A stretch of DNA of 35,806 bases from Cellulomonas rhizosphaerae (lineage in GTDB: Bacteria; Actinomycetota; Actinomycetes; Actinomycetales; Cellulomonadaceae). Shown here one piece after another: positions 26,508 to 33,276 of this stretch (position 1 is the stretch's first letter; every line of letters begins with the position of its first letter). The translations under genes were made by a program, and so were the position numbers. The notes under the pieces are model-generated. The model ran no database searches. It saw only the letters and a program-made list of their open reading frames with translations, and had not been told where the DNA came from. The stretch lies in NCBI RefSeq assembly GCF_003470205.1, contig NZ_QWKP01000197.1:1-35806 (forward strand). Reading direction: 5' to 3'.

Positions 26508-29216
26508 CTAGTGGCCCGCCTCGTGCCAGCTCGCCCCGACGCCGACGCTCACGTCCAGCGGGACGTTCAGCGGCCCACCGGGGACGGCGTCCCCGGCGGC
26601 GGCCATCTGGGTGCGCAGCAGCGCCTCGACGGCGTCGCGCTCCCCCGTGGCCACCTCGACCACGAGCTCGTCGTGCACCTGCAGCAGCAGCCGCGACGCG
26701 AGGCCCTGCTTCGTCAGCTCGGCGTCGACGCCGAGCATCGCGACCTTGATGAGATCGGCCGCGCTTCCCTGGATCGGCGCGTTGAGCGCCATCCGCTCGG
26801 CGACCTCGCGACGCTGCCGGTTGTCGCTCGTCAGGTCCGGCAGGTAGCGGCGCCGGCCCAGGATCGTCGCGGTGTAGCCCGTGGTGCGCGCCTCGTCGAC
26901 GACGCTCGTCAGGTAGTCGCGCACGCCGCCGAACCGCTCGAAGTAGTCCGCCATGAGCGCGGACGCCTCGGCCGGCGCGATGGACAGCTGCTGCGAGAGC
27001 CCGTACGCCGACAGCCCGTAGGCCAGGCCGTAGCTCATCGCCTTGATCTTGGAGCGCTGCGCGGCGCTGACCTCGGTGGTCGGCACGCCGAACACCCGGG
27101 AGCCCACGTAGCTGTGCAGGTCCTCGCCGGAGCGGAACGCCTCGATGAGGCCCTCGTCGCCCGAGAGGTGGGCCATGATCCGCATCTCGATCTGCGAGTA
27201 GTCGGCGGTCACGAGCGTCTCGTAGCCGTCGCCCACCACGAACGCGCGGCGGATCTGGCGACCCGCCTCGGTACGGATCGGGATGTTCTGCAGGTTCGGG
27301 TCGGCCGACGAGAGGCGGCCGGTCGCCGCGATGGTCTGCTGGAAGGTCGTGTGGATCCGGCCGTCGGGGGCGACCGAGCGCAGCAGGCCCTCGACCGTCT
27401 GGCGCAGGCGGATCGCGTCGCGGTGCGCGAGCAGGTGCTCGAGGAAGGGGTGCTGGGTGCGGCCGAACAGGTCCGTCAGCGCGGCAGCGTCCGTGGTGTA
27501 GCCCGTCTTGATCTTCTTGGTCTTCGGCATGCCCAGCTGGTCGAAGAGGACCTCCTGGAGCTGCTTGGGCGAGCCGAGGTTCACCTCGCGGCCGATCACC
27601 GCGTACGCCTCGGCCGCCGCCTCGCGCACCGTGGCGTCGAACGACCGCTCCAGGCTGCTCAGGTAGTCGGCGTCGATCGCGATTCCCGTGCGCTCCATAC
27701 GACCGAGCACGTCCTGCAGCGGCAGCTCGAGGTCGGTGAGCAGGTGGCTCAGGCCGCGGTCGCCGACCTCGCCGTCGAGCACGTCGGTCAGGTCCCGCAC
27801 GGCCGCGGCCCGGACGGCTGCGCGGCGGCCCTCGTCGGAGCCGTCCAGCTCGAGGTCGAGGGCACCCTGGCCGTCCGACGAGCCGTCGTCGCCGCCCAGC
27901 TCGCGGCGCAGGTAGCCGATCGCGAGGTCGGCCAGGTCGTACGCGCGCCGGTCCGGCTGGCACAGGTAGGCGGCGAGCTCGGTGTCGAAGACGACGCCGA
28001 CCAGCGCGAGGCCGCGGCCCGCGAGGGCGTGCCAGGCGACCTTCGCGCCGTGGATCGACTTCGGGGCGTCCGCGTCGGCGAGCCACGCGGCGAGCGATGC
28101 GTCGTCGGCCGGGGCGATCTGCTGCAGGTCGAGCGCGACGGCCTGGCCCTCGTCGTCGGCGATCGCGATGCCCCACGCGTCGGGGGCCGCGGGAGCGCCC
28201 GAGCCGCGCACATCGAGGCCGAGCAGACGGCCCGCGCGCTGCGCGAGCCACTCCCCGAGCTCGCCGTCGCCGAGCTGGGCGACGTCGAGCTTCGCGGCGG
28301 CCGCGTCGACGGAGGCGGCCTGCTCCTCGTCGTCCAGCATCGCGAAGAGCCGGTCGCGCAACGTGCGGAACTCGAGCTCGTCGAGGATCGCGTGCAGCGC
28401 GGGGCGGTCCCACGCGCGTGCCTCGAGGTCCTCCGGGCCCAGGGGCAGCTCGAGGTCGGTGATCAGGGCGTTGAGCCGGCGGTTGAGGGCGACCTGCTCG
28501 AGGTTGTCGCGCAGCGACTCCCCCGCCTTGCCCGGCACCTGGTCCGCGCTGGCGAGGACGTTCTCGAGGCCGTCGAACTGCACGATCCACTTGGCCGCGG
28601 TCTTGGGGCCGACGCCGGGGATGCCCGGCAGGTTGTCGCTCGACTCGCCGACGAGGGCCGCGAGGTCCGGGTAGCGCGCGGGGCCGACGCCGTACTTCGC
28701 CTCGACGGCGGCGGGCGTCATGCGTGCGAGCTCGGAGACGCCCTTGACCGGGTAGAGGACCGTGACGTCCTCGGTCACGAGCTGGAACGAGTCGCGGTCG
28801 CCCGAGCAGATCAGCACCTGCATCCCCTGCGCGTCGGCGCGCGTGGACAGGGTCGCCAGGATGTCGTCGGCCTCGAACCGCTCCTTGGTCAGGACCGGGA
28901 TGTGCATGGTCTCGAGCACGCGGCGGATCACGTCGACCTGGCCCTTGAAGGGCGCCGGCGTCGCGTCGCGGTTGCCCTTGTACGCCTCGTACTCCTCGGT
29001 GCGGAACGTGGTCCGCCCGAGGTCGAAGGCGACCGCCACGTGCGTCGGCGCCTCGTCGCGCAGCAGGTTGGCGAGCATCGAGACGAACCCGAACACGGCG
29101 TTGGTGGGCTGGCCCGACGAGGTCGCGAACTTGTCCACGGGAAGGGCGAAGAACGCCCGGTACGCCATGGAGTGTCCGTCGATCAGAAGCAGTCGGGCTG
29201 GCTGTGCGTCGCTCAC
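26508..29216 (-). CDS. polA: DNA polymerase I
   Basis: A 902-residue repair polymerase that fills gaps after excision repair and removes Okazaki primers. The 5'-nuclease domain is residues 1 to about 290 (LLLIDGHSMAYRAFF, FEADDILATL, LICSGDRDSFQLV, LPGIPGVGPKTAAKW). The 3'-5' exonuclease-like domain (about 310-500) lacks recognisable catalytic acids, as is usual in actinobacteria. Polymerase motifs are A (LVTADYSQIEMRIMAHLSGD), B (KIKAMSYGLAYGLSAYGL) and C (LLQVHDELVVE). Motif B has Tyr where E. coli Pol I has Phe762, a form known from mycobacterial Pol I to accept dideoxynucleotides. I chose GTG 29216 over ATG 29237 because the -10 TAGGTT ends 7 nt before the GTG, and the ATG lies inside the promoter. 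Confidence 0.95.
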   Translation of the reverse strand: MSDAQPARLLLIDGHSMAYRAFFALPVDKFATSSGQPTNAVFGFVSMLANLLRDEAPTHVAVAFDLGRTTFRTEEYEAYKGNRDATPAPFKGQVDVIRRVLETMHIPVLTKERFEADDILATLSTRADAQGMQVLICSGDRDSFQLVTEDVTVLYPVKGVSELARMTPAAVEAKYGVGPARYPDLAALVGESSDNLPGIPGVGPKTAAKWIVQFDGLENVLASADQVPGKAGESLRDNLEQVALNRRLNALITDLELPLGPEDLEARAWDRPALHAILDELEFRTLRDRLFAMLDDEEQAASVDAAAAKLDVAQLGDGELGEWLAQRAGRLLGLDVRGSGAPAAPDAWGIAIADDEGQAVALDLQQIAPADDASLAAWLADADAPKSIHGAKVAWHALAGRGLALVGVVFDTELAAYLCQPDRRAYDLADLAIGYLRRELGGDDGSSDGQGALDLELDGSDEGRRAAVRAAAVRDLTDVLDGEVGDRGLSHLLTDLELPLQDVLGRMERTGIAIDADYLSSLERSFDATVREAAAEAYAVIGREVNLGSPKQLQEVLFDQLGMPKTKKIKTGYTTDAAALTDLFGRTQHPFLEHLLAHRDAIRLRQTVEGLLRSVAPDGRIHTTFQQTIAATGRLSSADPNLQNIPIRTEAGRQIRRAFVVGDGYETLVTADYSQIEMRIMAHLSGDEGLIEAFRSGEDLHSYVGSRVFGVPTTEVSAAQRSKIKAMSYGLAYGLSAYGLSQQLSIAPAEASALMADYFERFGGVRDYLTSVVDEARTTGYTATILGRRRYLPDLTSDNRQRREVAERMALNAPIQGSAADLIKVAMLGVDAELTKQGLASRLLLQVHDELVVEVATGERDAVEALLRTQMAAAGDAVPGGPLNVPLDVSVGVGASWHEAGH

Positions 29217-29223
29217 GGGTGCC

Positions 29224-29246
29224 AACCTATCTGCCATGACCGACAC
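29224..29246 (-). promoter_or_regulatory. PafBC/RecA-NDp-like promoter of polA, overlapping the thioesterase start
   Basis: On the minus strand: GTGTCGGTC, 8 nt, TAGGTT, then 7 nt and GTG 29216. It differs from tTGTCRgtg-N8-TAnnnT only in the weakly conserved first and last bases of the upstream block. The upstream block is made of the first four codons of the divergent thioesterase gene. Confidence 0.65.
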
Positions 29247-29649
29247 GACCGACGCGACCGCGTCCCTGCCCCCCATCGCCGGCACGCTGCTCGAGCGGAT
29301 GGGCATCGAGATCTCCGAGGTGACGCCCGAGCGCGCCGTCGGCACCATGCCCGTCGCGGGCAACACCCAGCCGTACGGGCTGCTCCACGGCGGCGCGTCC
29401 GCGGTCCTCGCCGAGACGCTCGGGTCCTACGCCGCCCAGGTGCATGCGGGACCGGGGCGTGCCGCGGTCGGCATCGAGATCAGCGCGACGCACCACCGCT
29501 CGGCGCGTAGCGGGCTCGTCACCGGGACCGCGACGGCCGTCCACCTGGGGCGGACGCTCGCGACCTACCAGGTCGTGCTGGAGGACGCCGACGGGCGGCG
29601 CATCTGCACAGCGCGGTTGACCTGCATGGTGATCGACACCGACGCCTGA
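29236..29649 (+). CDS. PaaI-family hotdog-fold thioesterase
   Basis: A 137-residue acyl-CoA thioesterase-like protein. LLERMGIEISEVTPERAVGTMPV, NTQPYGLLHGGASAVLAETLGS (hotdog helix with the GxLHGGA catalytic/CoA-binding segment) and VGIEISATHHRSARSGLVTGTATAVHLGRT are typical of the PaaI/MenI group. It could be the 1,4-dihydroxy-2-naphthoyl-CoA thioesterase of menaquinone synthesis (MenI-like) or a general housekeeping thioesterase; context does not decide. ATG 29236 starts inside the polA promoter, so the first codons are constrained by that element. There is no Shine-Dalgarno sequence. Its last 85 bp overlap tail-to-tail with the GNAT gene. Confidence 0.9.
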   Translation: MTDTTDATASLPPIAGTLLERMGIEISEVTPERAVGTMPVAGNTQPYGLLHGGASAVLAETLGSYAAQVHAGPGRAAVGIEISATHHRSARSGLVTGTATAVHLGRTLATYQVVLEDADGRRICTARLTCMVIDTDA

Positions 29650-30242
29650 TCGACCGCGGCCGACGCGCTGCGGCTCTCGCGCACCTGGCGCCGTCGGGCG
29701 ATCAGGTCCTCGAGGCCGCGCGGCGCGGGGCGGCGCGCGGCGCCGGCGCCCTCGTGCGCGAGCCGGCGCTGCAGGGCAGACGTCGTCACGACGCGGTGCG
29801 CGGCGGCCGGGGCGAAGCCGAGGCGCGCGAGGAAGCGCTGCATCCCCCGGCTGCCGGGCAGCGGCGTCGCGTACACGTCGGTCGCGCCGGCCTCGTCGGC
29901 CTGCTGCGCGACCGTGGCGAGGAGCATGTGCCCGAGCCCGCGGCGTCGCGCGTCGGGCAGGACGTAGACGGCCTCGAGGTTGAGGCTGACGGCGTCCGTG
30001 AAGAGGCTGGGGCCGACGAGCCGCGCGAGCAGCATCCCCGCGGGTGTCCCGTCGACCGTGCCGACGAGGATCAAGCCACCCGGGATCCCGAGGAGCACGC
30101 CCAGCTGGTCACGCAGGCGGTCGGCGTCGTCCGTGCACAGCTGGGCCCCGACGGCGGCTTCGGTGCGCGCGGTCAGGCACAGCTCGACGAGGGTGTCGAG
30201 ATCGTCGGGTCCTGCGGGACTGACGTGAACTCCGGGGCGCAC
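29565..30242 (-). CDS. GNAT-family N-acetyltransferase
   Basis: A 225-residue protein. The GNAT core is LEAVYVLPDARRRGLGHMLLATVAQQADEAG (strand 4 and the RRxGLG acetyl-CoA loop), then DVYATPLPGSRGMQRFLARLGFAPA (strand 5 and terminal LGF). The N-terminal VSPAGPDDLDTLVELCLTA is the usual first strand and helix. The C-terminal ~60 residues are basic and Ser/Ala-rich, and the last ~28 are encoded in the 85-bp overlap with the thioesterase gene. I chose GTG 30242 because GGAGG lies 6 nt upstream; the in-frame start at 30287 lies upstream of that site. The acceptor is unknown. Confidence 0.85.
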   Translation of the reverse strand: MRPGVHVSPAGPDDLDTLVELCLTARTEAAVGAQLCTDDADRLRDQLGVLLGIPGGLILVGTVDGTPAGMLLARLVGPSLFTDAVSLNLEAVYVLPDARRRGLGHMLLATVAQQADEAGATDVYATPLPGSRGMQRFLARLGFAPAAAHRVVTTSALQRRLAHEGAGAARRPAPRGLEDLIARRRQVRESRSASAAVDQASVSITMQVNRAVQMRRPSASSSTTW

Positions 30243-30337
30243 GGGCAACCTCCAGACGGGACGAGGGGGATCCGGTCGGGGTGGCACCGCCTCTGCCCGC
30301 GGTGGCGCCGCTGCCGATCATGGCCCAACTGGATCGT

Positions 30338-30359
30338 CTTGCCTAGACCTTCCGGCAAG
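30338..30359. repeat. Inverted repeat CTTGCC-N10-GGCAAG in the intergenic region
   Basis: CTTGCC (30338-30343) and GGCAAG (30354-30359) with a 10-bp spacer, in a relatively AT-rich 233-bp region between the divergent GNAT and EEP genes. It could be an operator or a small RNA hairpin. The rest of that region holds the EEP -10 (CAGAAT, 30464-30469) and nothing else I can name. Confidence 0.35.
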
Positions 30360-30475
30360 TCAGGTCACGAGACGGACACGAAAGTTGGACATCTGACCGA
30401 TATCCACGCCGTCAACCGCGATCTGTTGCGTCCGGACGCGCTGCGGACGCCGCCTCGAGCCAGCAGAATCACGGC

Positions 30476-31234
30476 ATGCGGGTCGCCACGTACAACATCC
30501 AGCACGGCCGCTCCGAGCTCGACCGCCGCGTCGACGTGGACCGGTTCGCGGCCGCGGTGCGCGCGCTCGACGTCGACGTCCTGGTGCTGCAGGAGGTCGA
30601 CCACCACCAGCGCCGCTCGCGCCGTGCGGTGCTGACGGAGGTCGCCGCGGAGGCGATGGGCGGGGCCGAGCACCGCTTCGTCCCGACGATGCGCGGGACG
30701 CCAGGACTGTGGCGCCGGGCGGGCTCGGTGCCCGCCGACCGCCCCGCCTACGGCATCGCGGTGCTGTCCCGCGTCCCGGTCCTGGAGTGGGAGACCGTCC
30801 GGCTCGCCGGCCGCCCCGGGATCACCTGGGTGGGCTCGGGCCGGGTCCGCCGGCCGGTGCGCGACGAGCCGCGAGCGGCCGTCGTCGCCGTCGTCGCGGC
30901 CGACAGCGGACCGGCGAGCGTGGTCGGGACGCACCTGAGCTGGTTGCCGTCGTGGAACCGCCACCAGCTCGAGATCCTGGTCGAGGCCACGAGCCGCTGG
31001 CCCCGCCCGACCGTGCTCATGGGCGACCTGAACATGCTCCCCGCGCAGGCGACCGCGACCTCGGGCTTCACCCCGCTGGCCACCGCCCCGACGCACCCGG
31101 TCGCGAAGCCTGTGCGGCAGATCGACCACATCCTCGGCCGCGGAGCCGTGCGGGCGACCGGGGCGGCGACGAGCGTCGACACCGGCCTGTCCGACCACCG
31201 CGCGCTCGTCGTCGACCTGGCGTTCGGTCCCTGA
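30476..31234 (+). CDS. Endonuclease/exonuclease/phosphatase (EEP) family protein
   Basis: A 252-residue cytoplasmic protein of the DNase I / exonuclease III / inositol-phosphatase fold. Conserved sites are N7 in ATYNIQHG, E40 in VLVLQEVDHH (metal ligand), GIAVLSRVPV, the histidine in VVGTHLSWLPSWNRHQLEIL, GDLNMLP, and the C-terminal IDHILGRG and SDHRALVVDL (catalytic Asp-His). The substrate may be DNA, a phosphoinositide-like lipid or another phosphodiester; the family motif set does not decide. Start at 30476 is supported by CAGAAT 6 nt upstream. It is followed by a strong bidirectional terminator. Confidence 0.88.
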   Translation: MRVATYNIQHGRSELDRRVDVDRFAAAVRALDVDVLVLQEVDHHQRRSRRAVLTEVAAEAMGGAEHRFVPTMRGTPGLWRRAGSVPADRPAYGIAVLSRVPVLEWETVRLAGRPGITWVGSGRVRRPVRDEPRAAVVAVVAADSGPASVVGTHLSWLPSWNRHQLEILVEATSRWPRPTVLMGDLNMLPAQATATSGFTPLATAPTHPVAKPVRQIDHILGRGAVRATGAATSVDTGLSDHRALVVDLAFGP

Positions 31235-31237
31235 CGC

Positions 31238-31267
31238 ACGAAAGGCCCGCCGGGGCGGGCCTTTCGT
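31238..31267. terminator. Bidirectional terminator between EEP gene and pdtaR
   Basis: ACGAAAGGCCCGC, loop CGGG, GCGGGCCTTTCGT: a perfect 13-bp stem that carries A-rich and T-rich arms, so it can terminate both strands. It is 4 bp after the EEP stop and 18 bp from the pdtaR stop. Confidence 0.85.
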
Positions 31268-31284
31268 CGTGCGGTGGAGCGCTG

Positions 31285-31959
31285 TCAGGCTGCGCCGCCG
31301 CCGACCTGCTCGATGACCGCGTCGGCCACCTCGCGCATCGTCAGGCGACGATCCATCGAGGTCTTCTGGATCCAGCGGAACGACTCGGGCTCCGACAGGC
31401 CCATCTTCGTCATCAGCAGACCCTTGGCCCGGTCCACGCGCTTGCGGGTCTCGAACCGGTCCGCCATGTCGGCGACCTCGGCCTCGAGCGCGCTGATCTG
31501 CGCGTACCGCGAGATCGCGATCTCGACGGCGGGCAGCAGGTCCGCGGGGCTGAAGGGCTTGACGACGTAGGCCATCGCGCCGGCGTCGCGCGCCCGCTCG
31601 ACGAGCTCGGTCTGCGAGAACGCGGTCAGCAGCACGACCGGCGCGAGGTGCGCCTTGCCGATGCGCTCGGCCGCGGAGATCCCGTCCAGGACGGGCATCT
31701 TCACGTCCATGACGATGATGTCGGGCTTGAGCTCGGTCGCCAGGGCCACCGCCTGCTCGCCGTCGCCCGCCTCGCCGACGACGTCGAAGCCGGCGTCGCG
31801 CAGCGTCTCGACCACGTCCATGCGGATGAGGGCCTCGTCCTCGACCACGACCGCGCGGCGCTTGGGGCGGTCGGCGGGAACCACCTCGGGCTCGACGGAC
31901 TCACCGGCAGTGGTGATGTCGAGGGCATCGGTGGGGGTGGCGGGGGCGTCCTTGGTCAC
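31285..31959 (-). CDS. pdtaR: ANTAR-domain response regulator (PdtaR/Rv1626 type)
   Basis: A 224-residue cytoplasmic response regulator. The receiver domain (about 33-150) contains VVVEDEALIRMDV, the phospho-acceptor Asp in DIIVMDVKMPVLDG, the Thr/Ser switch in VVLLTAFSQ, and Lys in AYVVKPFSPADL. A coiled linker leads to the C-terminal ANTAR RNA-binding domain (KRVDRAKGLLMTKMGLSEPESFRWIQ). In mycobacteria the partner kinase is PdtaS, not in this window. ANTAR proteins bind dual hairpins in mRNAs to prevent termination. The N-terminal ~30 residues are low complexity. GTG 31959 is chosen because TACGCT (31971-31966) is exactly 6 nt upstream (leaderless); GTG 31965 is the in-frame alternative, adding two residues. 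Confidence 0.93.
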   Translation of the reverse strand: MTKDAPATPTDALDITTAGESVEPEVVPADRPKRRAVVVEDEALIRMDVVETLRDAGFDVVGEAGDGEQAVALATELKPDIIVMDVKMPVLDGISAAERIGKAHLAPVVLLTAFSQTELVERARDAGAMAYVVKPFSPADLLPAVEIAISRYAQISALEAEVADMADRFETRKRVDRAKGLLMTKMGLSEPESFRWIQKTSMDRRLTMREVADAVIEQVGGGAA

Positions 31960-31965
31960 GGGCAC

Positions 31966-31971
31966 AGCGTA
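31966..31971 (-). promoter_or_regulatory. -10 hexamer of pdtaR (leaderless)
   Basis: TACGCT on the minus strand, 6 nt before GTG 31959. It lacks the RecA-NDp upstream block, so this is not a PafBC-type promoter. Confidence 0.55.
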
Positions 31972-32041
31972 ACCGTGCAGCGGCTGCGCGCGTCATCAGT
32001 TACTCCTGTGAGTGGTGACACGTGCTCGCGCGCGCGGGCCC

Positions 32042-32047
32042 TATGCT
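32042..32047 (+). promoter_or_regulatory. -10 hexamer of the tRNA gene
   Basis: TATGCT, 8 nt before the first base of the tRNA. The best upstream -35-like sequence, GTGACA, is spaced too widely (21 bp), so the -35 is uncertain. Confidence 0.5.
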
Positions 32048-32055
32048 TTTCGCTG

Positions 32056-32129
32056 GCCCCGATAGCCCAACCGGCAGAGGCGTTCGGCTCAAACCCGATC
32101 CAGTGTGGGTTCGAATCCCACTCGGGGCA
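32056..32129 (+). tRNA. tRNA with anticodon CAA (Leu by anticodon) on a class I body
   Basis: Cloverleaf read directly. Acceptor GCCCCGA pairs perfectly with TCGGGGC; discriminator is A; CCA is not encoded. D stem is GCC/GGC with loop CAACCGGCAGA (GG at 18-19). Anticodon arm is TTCGG-CTCAAAC-CCGAT (one T-T mismatch at 27-43). The variable region is only 5 nt (CCAGT). T arm is GTGGG-TTCGAAT-CCCAC. Position 15/48 is A-T, consistent with a real Levitt pair. Bacterial leucine tRNAs normally have a long variable arm (class II, about 85 nt); this one has 74 nt. By anticodon it is Leu(UUG); by body shape it is unusual. The amino acid is therefore not certain. Confidence 0.85.
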
Positions 32130-32140
32130 CATCCGGCACA

Positions 32141-32176
32141 TCTCGGGGCGTCTCGACACGTCGAGACGCCCCGAGA
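32141..32176. terminator. Long perfect hairpin downstream of the tRNA
   Basis: TCTCGGGGCGTCTCGAC, 2 nt (AC), GTCGAGACGCCCCGAGA: a perfect 17-bp inverted repeat. It lies between the tRNA end and the convergent epoxide-hydrolase stop, so it can serve both. No T-tract. The left arm repeats 8 nt of the tRNA 3' end (CTCGGGGC). Confidence 0.65.
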
Positions 32177-32212
32177 GTGACGCCGGGGGCATCGAGTACG
32201 GGCGTCGGCCGG

Positions 32213-33166
32213 CTACGACTCGTCGAGGACAACCCGCCGGAGCCAGTCGAGCATCACGCGGGAAGCCTCCTCCGGCAGCTCCTCCTGGATCCAGTGGCCG
32301 CAGTCCAGGTCCACGACCTCGACTCGCGGGACGAACGCCTCGAGGTTCGGCGCCCTCATGACCGCCGGGTCACGTGTGCCGTAGATCATCAGCGCCTGCT
32401 GTCGGACGATCGGGTCGACGTCGGCCATCAGCTCCCAGTTGCGGTCCAGGTTGCGGTACCAGTTCACCCCAGGTGTGAAGCCCGATGCCGCGAACGCGTC
32501 CACGAACACCGCGAGGTCGCGCTCGCTCATCACCGCCTCACCGCGTGGAGTCTCGGCGAGGGCGAGGTTGAGGAGCGCCATGCCCGCCCCCGGCTCGGTT
32601 GTCGGCTCGTTGTCGCGGTAGAGGTTGCGCAGGAACTGCCGGGTGTTCGCGTCAAAGACGGCGTCAGCCACCCCGGGCTGACGGTTGAAGTGAACGAGGT
32701 AGGAGTCGCTGCCGGCGATCGCCTCGATGAACGCCAGGGGCGGCACGTCCCCGCGTGCCATGTAGGGCAGGCTGAGCGCGATCACCTTGTTCACCCGGGT
32801 GGGATGCAGGACGGCACTGCTCCACACCACGTTGGCGCCCCAGTCGTGGCCAACGAACGTCGCGTCCTCGTACCCGAAGTGATCCAGGAGGCCGACGAGG
32901 TCGCCGGAGAGCTGCACGATGTCGTAGTCGGAGACCTCGGTGGGGCGGGACGAGTTGCCGAAGCCGCGCTGGTTGGGCGCGATGACGTGGTACCCGGCGG
33001 CGGCGAGCGCCTCCATCTGACGGCGCCACGAGAACGCCAGCTCCGGCCAGCCGTGGCAGAGGACGATGGGACTGCCGACGTTCTCCTGCCCCGCCTCGAA
33101 GACTTCGAGCTCGATGCCGTTGACGGCGACCATGCTCGGTCGGGGAAAGTCGATGGGGTTCGACAT
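32213..33166 (-). CDS. Epoxide hydrolase-like alpha/beta hydrolase
   Basis: A 317-residue alpha/beta hydrolase of the epoxide hydrolase/haloalkane dehalogenase branch. HGWPELAFSWRRQ (H38-P41) is the oxyanion-hole HGxP motif. Nucleophile D108 lies in FVGHDWGANV, where Asp rather than Ser marks this branch. The acidic partner is probably in MIYGTRDPAVM, and the catalytic His is in LDCGHWIQEELP. The cap domain has tyrosines (SDSYLVHF, WYRNLDRNW) suitable for epoxide activation. No signal peptide. ATG 33166 has AGAGGA upstream; the longer start at 33235 would be inside the operator region. It is divergent from the WYL regulator, with a palindrome between them, so the regulator probably controls it. 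The pair looks like a recent acquisition. Confidence 0.9.
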   Translation of the reverse strand: MSNPIDFPRPSMVAVNGIELEVFEAGQENVGSPIVLCHGWPELAFSWRRQMEALAAAGYHVIAPNQRGFGNSSRPTEVSDYDIVQLSGDLVGLLDHFGYEDATFVGHDWGANVVWSSAVLHPTRVNKVIALSLPYMARGDVPPLAFIEAIAGSDSYLVHFNRQPGVADAVFDANTRQFLRNLYRDNEPTTEPGAGMALLNLALAETPRGEAVMSERDLAVFVDAFAASGFTPGVNWYRNLDRNWELMADVDPIVRQQALMIYGTRDPAVMRAPNLEAFVPRVEVVDLDCGHWIQEELPEEASRVMLDWLRRVVLDES

Positions 33167-33238
33167 GGGCTGTCCTCTCGGGCGACTACCGGTCCGCGCG
33201 GTGCGGCGGCCGGTGGACGTGACCGTAGGAGCCATTGC

Positions 33239-33253
33239 GGACAGGATCTGTCC
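33239..33253. promoter_or_regulatory. Palindromic operator between epoxide hydrolase and WYL regulator
   Basis: GGACAG-GAT-CTGTCC is a perfect 6-bp inverted repeat with a 3-bp spacer. A further CTGTCC half-site lies just upstream of the epoxide-hydrolase ATG. The palindrome is 24-38 bp before the regulator ATG, overlapping its -35 region, and about 73 bp from the hydrolase ATG. Autoregulation plus control of the hydrolase by the WYL protein is inferred. Confidence 0.55.
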
Positions 33254-33276
33254 TCGATGGCGGGCAGACTGGGAAC

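Noticed and set aside
32121..32149. CTCGGGGC at the tRNA end and again in the downstream hairpin as a tandem att duplication
   Set aside because: Only 8 nt long and explained by the GC-rich terminator stem; the copy at 34272-34284 is the better candidate.
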